Assembly (NCBI GenBank): GCA_913043805.1
Contig: CAJWMX010000113.1
Span: 1 to 8,133 of the forward strand
Direction: 5' to 3'
DNA: 8,133 nucleotides
Source of the DNA: an uncultured Acidobacteriota bacterium
Lineage (GTDB): Bacteria; Acidobacteriota; Vicinamibacteria; Vicinamibacterales; UBA8438
Of this stretch, positions 1-5,382 are shown one piece after another. Position 1 is the first letter of the stretch. Each line of letters opens with the position of its first letter. Under the pieces are notes generated by a model, which saw nothing but the letters and a program-made list of their open reading frames with translations, did not search any database and was not told where the DNA came from. The translations under genes were made by a program, and so were the position numbers.

Positions 1-102
1 AACCTGGCTCCGAACAGGACCCGCCGTCCGTCGGCGACTAACCGCCAGGATCGCGACGATCACGCTCCCGAAGAACCACCGCAGGCCGAGCCAGATAGTC
101 AC
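1..102 (-). CDS. Possible start of a small or truncated membrane protein gene, runs off the window
   Basis: From a GTG at 100-102, two bases after the stop of the fusion gene, an open frame of 34 codons runs to base 1 without a stop. It reads TIWLGLRWFFGSVIVAILAV after the start, a convincing single hydrophobic segment, followed by Arg-rich SRRRTAGPVRSQ, as expected for an N-terminal membrane anchor with positive charges inside. No good ribosome binding site is seen, so coupling to the preceding stop would be needed. The length is too short for family assignment. It could be the next cluster gene or chance. Confidence 0.35.
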   Translation of the reverse strand, partial: MTIWLGLRWFFGSVIVAILAVSRRRTAGPVRSQV

Positions 103-104
103 AC

Positions 105-1934
105 TCAGCGAAGACGGGGCTTGGTCGTCGTTGACGTCACCATCGAAGGCTGGATGGCCGGTCGATCGGTGAGCTTCATCGCCTGCAGGCGCACCCGCAT
201 CCGACTGACTGGCACCCCCCGTTCGCCGCACGTCCGTTCGAGCGTCGCGAGTCGCGACGGCTCGACGTCGGTACTCAACACCACGCCGGACGCACCACCG
301 TTCAACGCCTCTTCGAGCCGCTCGATCCCACCCAGCACGGTGAACCCAAGCACGGTGCGCCCGTGCATCACCGGATTGTCATCGAGGAAGCTGACCGGTT
401 GATGGCCGTACTGACGGTTGTTCAGCAGCTCCTTGGCCAGCATGACGCCGGCATCGCCGGCCCCATAGATCACCACCGAACGTCCCGCGCCCTGCTCGCG
501 TCGACGGCCGAGCTCGCCGACGGCCCGCACCGACAGGCGCGCCCCGACCAGCAGGAGGAGTAGCACGAGACCGGCGATGATGAAAATGGCAGCCATCTCG
601 ACGCTGGCGCCATCGACCAACACCGTGATCCCCGCCGCCAGTCCGAGCCCGACGGCGATCGCCCGCACGAACACCGTCAGGTCAGTGAGACCGAAGTAGC
701 GCCAGACCCCACGGTAGGCGCCGAAGGTCCAGAGGCTACCCATGGTGCAGCCGATCACGACGGGCAACGTGTTGATGAACGTCGGAAACTGTTCGCTGAA
801 CGGTTCGCCCAGCCCGAAGCGCAGACGATACGCGGCATAGAACCCCAACGACACTAGCATGAAGTCGAGCAGGATCTCGAACACCCGACGCTTGTAGGTG
901 AGCTCAATCAGAAGCGGCGTGTAGGACCGGTTCTGAAGCAGCTCGAAGTCGCGATCCTCGTAGACACGTACACGACACAGCTGCACGCCGAACAGCACCA
1001 TCCCGATCAGCAAGAGCCCGATCAACAGCTTGACGTTGTCGAATCCGTAGCGTCCCACCAGGAACGCAGTAAAGCCGGATATTCCCGCCAGCGCGTAGAG
1101 GACCAGTACCGCGCCTCGCTCGGAGAAGCCGAGGGCCACCAGCCGATGCGAACTGTGATCGGTACCTCCCTGCGACGCAGACCGCCCGGAGAGTTTCCGC
1201 GACACGGTCACGAGGGTGGTGTCGAAGATGGGAATCAACAGGATCAGCACCGGAACGGCGATGACGCTGACGATGTTCGAGTCGACGTCGGCGCCATAGC
1301 CGCCGACCGTCAAGGCACCGACCGTGAAACCGACGAAGAGGCTGCCGCTGTCACCCAGGAATATCGACGCGGGATTGAAGTTGTAGACCAGGAATCCGGC
1401 CAGCGCTCCCATCACCGCCGAGGCGACGACGAGCGGCGGCGAGGGTTCGGCCCCCAACCCGGCCGCCAGATAGGCTCCGAGCGCGATCAGGGCGATGCCG
1501 GTGCAGAGCCCGTCCATGTTGTCGAGCAGATTGAAGGCGTTGGTCATCCCGACGATCCACAGGATCGTCAGCATGGCGTCGACGGTCAGCGACCCGGTCC
1601 AGGTTGAGCTGCCCCCGAGCGCCACCATGAAAGACGCGGCGATGATCTGCGCGGTCAGCTTCGTGGCGGGCCGAAGACGCATCCCGTCGTCCACCACACC
1701 CACCAGGAACATGCAGGAGGCTGTGCCCAGGATGACGATGCTGGGTGCGCCGAACACGAGGGCCACCGCCACGCTGGAGAGCCACACCCCGACCCCCCCC
1801 AACAGCGGCGTCGGTTGCTGGTGCCAGCGGTCGGCCTTTGGGGAAGCCACCACGCCCCGGTCCCGGGCGAACGCCCGGGCCAGCGGCGTCAGCAGCAGCG
1901 AGAGGGCCGCGGCCGCCACGAACGGACCGACCAC
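105..1934 (-). CDS. Membrane fusion: MraY/WecA-type phosphoglycosyltransferase plus CapD/WbaP-type accessory module
   Basis: Polytopic membrane protein, 609 residues from GTG 1934, possibly 616 from a CTG at 1955. Residues 1-320 form a WecA/MraY-like phosphoglycosyltransferase, which would transfer a sugar phosphate from a UDP-sugar to polyprenyl phosphate: QQPTPLLGG (39-47), the Asp pair in GVVDDGMRL (79-87), NAFNLLDNMDGL (132-143), FLGDSGSLFVGF (192-203), IFDTTLV (236-242), and TDHSSHRLVALG (258-269), equivalent to the cytoplasmic His loop. Residues 345-470 are a second membrane bundle with FGAYRGVWRYFGLTDL (404-419), typical of CapD/FlaA1 and WbaP N-termini. Residues 486-545 are a Rossmann-like domain with VVIYGAGDAG (487-496) and SFLDDNP (515-521). 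The protein then ends, so the CapD dehydratase domain and the WbaP catalytic domain are both absent. A basic, Thr-rich tail closes it. It probably starts lipid-linked glycan assembly, with the C-terminal module in a regulatory or scaffolding role. Confidence 0.88.
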   Translation of the reverse strand: MVGPFVAAAALSLLLTPLARAFARDRGVVASPKADRWHQQPTPLLGGVGVWLSSVAVALVFGAPSIVILGTASCMFLVGVVDDGMRLRPATKLTAQIIAASFMVALGGSSTWTGSLTVDAMLTILWIVGMTNAFNLLDNMDGLCTGIALIALGAYLAAGLGAEPSPPLVVASAVMGALAGFLVYNFNPASIFLGDSGSLFVGFTVGALTVGGYGADVDSNIVSVIAVPVLILLIPIFDTTLVTVSRKLSGRSASQGGTDHSSHRLVALGFSERGAVLVLYALAGISGFTAFLVGRYGFDNVKLLIGLLLIGMVLFGVQLCRVRVYEDRDFELLQNRSYTPLLIELTYKRRVFEILLDFMLVSLGFYAAYRLRFGLGEPFSEQFPTFINTLPVVIGCTMGSLWTFGAYRGVWRYFGLTDLTVFVRAIAVGLGLAAGITVLVDGASVEMAAIFIIAGLVLLLLLVGARLSVRAVGELGRRREQGAGRSVVIYGAGDAGVMLAKELLNNRQYGHQPVSFLDDNPVMHGRTVLGFTVLGGIERLEEALNGGASGVVLSTDVEPSRLATLERTCGERGVPVSRMRVRLQAMKLTDRPAIQPSMVTSTTTKPRLR

Positions 1935-1961
1935 CCCGGAATCAAGCAGGTTCAGCGCGGT

Positions 1962-1967
1962 CTCCTT
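1962..1967 (-). promoter_or_regulatory. Shine-Dalgarno site upstream of the membrane fusion gene
   Basis: The coding strand reads AAGGAG in the 39-base gap. It lies 27 bases before the GTG at 1932-1934, too far for normal use, but exactly six bases before an in-frame CTG at 1953-1955. This suggests the real start may be that CTG, which would add seven residues (NLLDSGV after the initiator Met). Confidence 0.5.
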
Positions 1968-1973
1968 CGTTGA

Positions 1974-2987
1974 TCACCCGATCGGCACAACCAGGTCGCG
2001 CGCCGCTCCGCTGAGCGGCAGATCGACCCGGGCATTGCCACGGCGCTCGGATTCATGAAACGCGATCACCATCTCGAGCGCGGCGAGGCCATCTTCCGGG
2101 GTCGAGCTGAGCGGGCCCTCGCCGGCCAGTTCGACCAGCGCTCCTCTCGTCAACTCGACGATGTCCCAGACCGGCGCTTCGAACTCCACGGGCACCATCG
2201 GCAGACCGTAGCGGGTCAACGGCGCCGACTGATCCTCAGGCGACCGCGCTCTCACCGCCCACTCGCCGTTGAGCTCGTCAATCGTGATGCGGGCATAGGT
2301 GGTGGCCAGGGTGAAGAAGTACTGCACGCCCGTGTCCTCGCCGGAATCCACCAGCCCCCGGCAGCCATTGTCGAACATCACCAGGCCGTAGCCGGCGGGG
2401 TCACTGAACTGCTCGCCGCGTGGGTTCCTCGTCCCGGTCGGGTCGAGCGCGCCGGCCACCCACGACGGCTCGGCCCCGGTGAGATAGCGCATCAGGTCGA
2501 ACGCGTGGATCACGAAGTTCCCGAGACCCGTACTCCCGGAATGAAAGTAGACGTGTCGCAACTCCCCCCACTCGCCGGAGCGCAGTCGACCCAGGAGACG
2601 GGCATAGCCGTCACTCCACCGCCGGATATGGTTCACGGCAACACGGGCGCCCGTCCGGCGAGCGGCGTCGAGGACCCGCTCGGCGTCGGCGAGCGAGGTC
2701 GCCATCGGCTTCTCACAGAGGACGCGCTGCACACCGGCCTCGAGCGCAGCCACCGTGATCTCGGCATGCGTCGGACCGTTGGACACGACACTCAGAAGGT
2801 CGAGCTGCTCCTGCTCGAGCATACGACCAACGTCGTCGTAGATCTGTTCCGGTCGCAGATCGGGCGCCGACTCGCCCACCCGTTCTGGACGTTGGTCGCA
2901 CACAGCCACGACGTCGATGTCCGTGCCCGCGTAGGCGCGGTAGTGCCGCTGCCCCATCCCGCCGAATCCCACGATACCTGCTCTCAT
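1974..2987 (-). CDS. Gfo/Idh/MocA family oxidoreductase
   Basis: Predicted cytosolic NAD(P)-dependent dehydrogenase of 337 residues, full length for the family. The N-terminal Rossmann domain starts at once with GIVGFGGMG (4-12), followed by a VCDQRPE strand end at 29-35. The family signature CEKPMA is at 91-96, with Lys93 as the usual catalytic or substrate-binding lysine. VNHIRRWSDGY (118-128) and HAFDLMRYLTG (161-171) supply the His and Asp expected near the active site, and an alpha/beta C-terminal domain follows. Relatives in nonulosonate and capsule clusters oxidise or reduce nucleotide sugars or free sugars, and this role is inferred here. The ATG is embedded in the methyltransferase stop (ATGA). 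Its stop is 39 bases before the start proposed for the membrane fusion gene. Confidence 0.9.
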   Translation of the reverse strand: MRAGIVGFGGMGQRHYRAYAGTDIDVVAVCDQRPERVGESAPDLRPEQIYDDVGRMLEQEQLDLLSVVSNGPTHAEITVAALEAGVQRVLCEKPMATSLADAERVLDAARRTGARVAVNHIRRWSDGYARLLGRLRSGEWGELRHVYFHSGSTGLGNFVIHAFDLMRYLTGAEPSWVAGALDPTGTRNPRGEQFSDPAGYGLVMFDNGCRGLVDSGEDTGVQYFFTLATTYARITIDELNGEWAVRARSPEDQSAPLTRYGLPMVPVEFEAPVWDIVELTRGALVELAGEGPLSSTPEDGLAALEMVIAFHESERRGNARVDLPLSGAARDLVVPIG

Positions 2988-3877
2988 GACGCCTCGACGG
3001 TGACGACGGCGAACAAGGTGTCGCAGAGGAATCGCGCGATGAGATCGTCTGCGTAAGCCTGCTTCAGACGATCTCCGAAAATATGGTCGTATCTACCCAT
3101 CCCGCCTGGTCGTCCGGCCATCATCCAGTGCATGTGGTTGGACAGGTCGTACCGTTGTTTCGGCAAAATCTCATACTTCGGTAGCCCAGCCTTCTCGAAG
3201 AGCCGTCCCAACGTGTCCTTCGAGTAGTAGAACTGGTGGGCTGGGGTGAAGTAGAAGTTGTTGAACTTCGGGATGTCGTAGGTCGAGAGCAACACGTCGT
3301 CGACGTTGGGCACGACGATCATGATCGAACCGCCTGGCCGGCAGACGCGTCGTGCCTGAGCCAGGAACTCCATCGGCTCGCCAAGATGTTCGAGCACGAA
3401 GAAGGCGAACAACCGGTCCACCGAGGCCTCGGGCATCTCCTCGAGCCGGTCATGAATGGGAATGCCGATCTGCTCGCAGTACTGTCGTAGCTCGAGGTGG
3501 GTTTCGAGCCCAGCCACAGACCGGACCTGACCTTTGATCACGGCCAGAAAGTAGCCGGACGCGCATCCGATCTCCACACAGTCGTCGGACGCCTGCAGCC
3601 AGGGCGACACCCAATCCTGATACATCCGGGCATCGTCTTGCCGTGCCTCGAACAGATCGGCGGGAGTGGTGTTCTTCTCCTGGCTGTAGATGATGCCGTA
3701 TTCCTCTTCGTAGAACTTCCGCTCCTCCTCCGGGCTCATCGGAGGATGGATGAAGACCAGCGAGCAGTTCGCGCAGCGGTACCCCGTCTTCTCGATCGGG
3801 TAGCGGAACTCTCGGGCCACGACTTCGTGGTCGGTCCCTCCGCAGAGATAACAACGTGGCGTTTCGTCGGTGCTCAT
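2984..3877 (-). CDS. Class I SAM-dependent methyltransferase with N-terminal zinc ribbon
   Basis: Predicted cytosolic methyltransferase, 297 residues from the chosen ATG. The N-terminus carries two Cys pairs, CYLC (9-12) and CANC (35-38), forming a zinc-ribbon-like module as in sugar C-methyltransferases and related glycan-cluster methyltransferases. The SAM-binding motif VEIGCASGYFL lies at 101-111, followed by an acidic residue in GLETH (123-127). FFVLEHLGEP (159-168) and RPGGSIMIVVPN (180-191) are standard for the Methyltransf_23-type Rossmann fold. The remaining C-terminal part has many aromatic residues (FYFTPAHQFYYS), possibly for substrate contact. Its stop overlaps the next gene's start as ATGA. 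In this context it most likely methylates a sugar, on carbon, oxygen or nitrogen; the zinc ribbon leans toward a C-methyltransferase relative, but the acceptor is unknown. Confidence 0.88.
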   Translation of the reverse strand: MSTDETPRCYLCGGTDHEVVAREFRYPIEKTGYRCANCSLVFIHPPMSPEEERKFYEEEYGIIYSQEKNTTPADLFEARQDDARMYQDWVSPWLQASDDCVEIGCASGYFLAVIKGQVRSVAGLETHLELRQYCEQIGIPIHDRLEEMPEASVDRLFAFFVLEHLGEPMEFLAQARRVCRPGGSIMIVVPNVDDVLLSTYDIPKFNNFYFTPAHQFYYSKDTLGRLFEKAGLPKYEILPKQRYDLSNHMHWMMAGRPGGMGRYDHIFGDRLKQAYADDLIARFLCDTLFAVVTVEAS

Positions 3878-3881
3878 CGGT

Positions 3882-4841
3882 TCAGACCTTCCGCTCGCTC
3901 CCCGTGGCGTCCGCCACGCTTCTGGCCCAATCGACCATCTCCGGGATCCCGCGCTCGAGCGCGATCTCCGGGTGCCATCCAAGTTCGTTGCGTATCAGGC
4001 TGATATCGGCAACGCTGCCGTGCATGTCACCTGGCGTGCCGTCGGCGGCCGTCATCGGGCACTCAGCCGCCGGGTGACCGAAGGCCTGCCCAAGCTGGTC
4101 CAGCAGCTGGGCGACCGTCGTCTTGCGGCCCGTGCCCAGATTGTAGAGGCGGTCGACGGGCCCCTCGGTATCGAGCGCGGCGAGCCAGGCAGAGGCGACG
4201 TCGTCCACATGCACGAAGTCCCGATAACGGTCCAGGGCGCCTTTCACCACCACCGACTCACCCCGCAGGAGATACGCCAGGTAGATGCTGACCATGCCCT
4301 GTCTGAGGTTGTCCAGGTTCTGCCCAGGTCCATACACGTTGAACATCCGGAAGGTGGTCGTCTGCAGACCGCGGTCGGCAAAGAACCGCACCGCCGCCTC
4401 ACCGGCGACCTTGGACACGCCGTAGTAGGAGCGTGGACGCGCCGGCGCGCTTTCGAGCACCGGTCCTTCGACCGGCCCATACACGGCCATCGAGCTCGCA
4501 TGCAGGAACTTGCCCACACCGGTGGCCTCGGCCCACTGCAGTAGCAGCAAGGTCCCTCTGGCGTTGACGTCGAAGTCTCGGGCCGGGTTCAGATGCGAGA
4601 TCTCGCCCGACGACTGCGCCCCCAGATGCAGCACCGCGTTGAACGACCCCTCGAGGCCTTCGGCGTAGGTCCGCTCGGCGGACAGATCGGCGACAACCAG
4701 GGTCGCCCCGTCGGGCGCCGTCCGCGCCGACGAGGTGGACAGATCGTCGAGCACGACCACCTCGTCCCCACGAGCCACCAGACGTTCGGCGATCCGGCCC
4801 CCGATGAAGCCGGCTCCGCCGGTTACCACGTACCTGCCCAC
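3882..4841 (-). CDS. NAD-dependent sugar-nucleotide epimerase/dehydratase (extended SDR)
   Basis: Predicted cytosolic enzyme acting on a nucleotide-linked sugar, most like UDP-glucose 4-epimerase-type extended short-chain dehydrogenases. Starting at the GTG with the GAGGAGGA site gives 319 residues, the usual length. The protein begins at the first Rossmann strand, with TGGAGFIG at residues 7-14 and LDDLSTS at 31-37, whose Asp after strand two typically binds the NAD ribose. The catalytic set is visible as Ser116/Ser117 in HASSMAVYG and Tyr140/Lys144 in YGVSK. FNVYGPGQ and RDFVHVDDVASAW are hallmark C-terminal motifs of nucleotide-sugar epimerases and dehydratases. The start lies one base after the upstream stop, and the stop lies four bases before the methyltransferase start. 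Whether it epimerises C4, dehydrates or acts otherwise cannot be told from motifs alone. Confidence 0.9.
   Translation of the reverse strand: MGRYVVTGGAGFIGGRIAERLVARGDEVVVLDDLSTSSARTAPDGATLVVADLSAERTYAEGLEGSFNAVLHLGAQSSGEISHLNPARDFDVNARGTLLLLQWAEATGVGKFLHASSMAVYGPVEGPVLESAPARPRSYYGVSKVAGEAAVRFFADRGLQTTTFRMFNVYGPGQNLDNLRQGMVSIYLAYLLRGESVVVKGALDRYRDFVHVDDVASAWLAALDTEGPVDRLYNLGTGRKTTVAQLLDQLGQAFGHPAAECPMTAADGTPGDMHGSVADISLIRNELGWHPEIALERGIPEMVDWARSVADATGSERKV
3887..3892 (-). promoter_or_regulatory. Shine-Dalgarno site for the methyltransferase
   Basis: The coding strand reads GGAAGG, nine bases before the ATG at 3875-3877, and it overlaps the last codons of the epimerase gene. It supports this ATG over an in-frame upstream start at 3982 that would add 35 Arg- and Ser-rich residues overlapping the epimerase. 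Confidence 0.6.
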
Positions 4842-4842
4842 C

Positions 4843-5370
4843 TCAGTCCTCCTCAGCCGCCAGGTCGTCCCACGACAGCAGCTCTCCGGCACCGATGTCT
4901 CGCGCCACGACGCGGCCGACGACCTCGGCCTCTTGCCCCGGCGGGATGCCTGAGGCCGGCCGCAGCCAGGTCAGGTCGGCGGCGACAAGACGCTCGCCTC
5001 GGGAGAGCGACCGGGAGACCGCGAGACTCCGTCTCGCCACGTCGCGGATCGGGCGCTCGCCAGGCTGGAGCGGCTTGTCGGCCACCCCTCGCAGCGGCTC
5101 CACTTCCCGAATGAGCCGCACCATCTGAGCCAGCTCATCAGGCTCGAGCGACAGCTGATGGTCGCCGAAGCTCTGCCCCTCACGTCGATACGTGAAGTGC
5201 TTCTCCACCACACGGGCGCCGAGCGCGACGACGACCCCCTCGACCGTGGCCGCCCGCTGGGTCCGTTCAATGACGTGATGCAGCATCGGCTTGCCGGCAA
5301 TGTCCATCAGGACCTTGCCCGGCAACCGACTGGACGTCATGCGTGCTTCGATACTAGCGACTGTCTTCAT
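4843..5370 (-). CDS. Chimeric ORF: SpsF cytidylyltransferase N-terminus joined in frame to NeuB C-terminus (likely deletion remnant)
   Basis: The 175-residue ORF has two unrelated halves. Residues 1-49 match the start of SpsF-type cytidylyltransferases, including the nucleotide-binding loop EARMTSSRLPGKVL, followed by the family-typical GKPMLHHVIERT and VVVA. Residues 50-175 match the end of NeuB/SpsE-type synthases: ALGARVVEKHF with the metal-ligand-type His, then DHQLSLEPDEL, then an SAF (antifreeze-like) domain with ARRSLAV, GERLVAADL and RPASGIPP. SpsF proteins are normally about 240 residues and NeuB about 345, so most of both is absent, including the remaining cytidylyltransferase fold and most of the NeuB TIM barrel. 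Neither activity is expected. The frame is intact across the join. The ATG (5368-5370) follows the upstream stop by 12 bases, with no clear ribosome binding site. The simplest reading is an internal deletion in an ancestral spsF-neuB pair; a misassembly is the alternative. A functional short protein is possible but unsupported. Confidence 0.85.
   Translation of the reverse strand: MKTVASIEARMTSSRLPGKVLMDIAGKPMLHHVIERTQRAATVEGVVVALGARVVEKHFTYRREGQSFGDHQLSLEPDELAQMVRLIREVEPLRGVADKPLQPGERPIRDVARRSLAVSRSLSRGERLVAADLTWLRPASGIPPGQEAEVVGRVVARDIGAGELLSWDDLAAEED
4847..4854 (-). promoter_or_regulatory. Shine-Dalgarno site for the epimerase gene, inside the end of the chimera
   Basis: The coding strand reads GAGGAGGA, five bases before GTG at 4839-4841. 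This strong site also encodes the last Glu-Glu-Asp residues of the upstream chimeric ORF. It decides the epimerase start: an ATG 51 bases further upstream has no such site and would add 17 residues before the conserved Rossmann strand. Confidence 0.75.
5218..5235 (-). other. Inferred SpsF/NeuB deletion junction
   Basis: The protein changes family character between VEGVVVA (SpsF-like, residues 43-49) and ALGARVVEKH (NeuB-like, from residue 49 or 50). Val-Ala is expected on both sides, because SpsF proteins commonly read VVVAT and NeuB proteins AVALGA. On the coding strand the join reads GTCGTCGTCGCGCTC, so a short shared GTCGCG may have served as microhomology. The exact breakpoint cannot be placed without the parent sequences. 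Confidence 0.55.
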
Positions 5371-5382
5371 GATGTGTTTATC

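Noticed and set aside
1935..1973. Terminator or promoter in the largest intergenic gap
   Set aside because: The 39 bases contain a ribosome binding site but no stem-loop with a T tract and no convincing -35/-10 pair.
2055..3056. Plus-strand open frame of 333 codons opposite the Gfo/Idh/MocA gene
   Set aside because: The opposite strand encodes a complete oxidoreductase with GFGGMG and EKP motifs; this frame has no recognisable domain.
3878..3982. Longer N-terminus for the methyltransferase starting at 3982
   Set aside because: The extra 35 residues are Arg/Ser-rich, overlap the epimerase gene in another frame, and precede the zinc ribbon; the ATG at 3877 has its own GGAAGG site.
4842..4892. 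Longer N-terminus for the epimerase starting at ATG 4892
   Set aside because: The extra 17 residues overlap the chimera and precede the canonical first Rossmann strand; the GTG at 4841 has a strong Shine-Dalgarno site.
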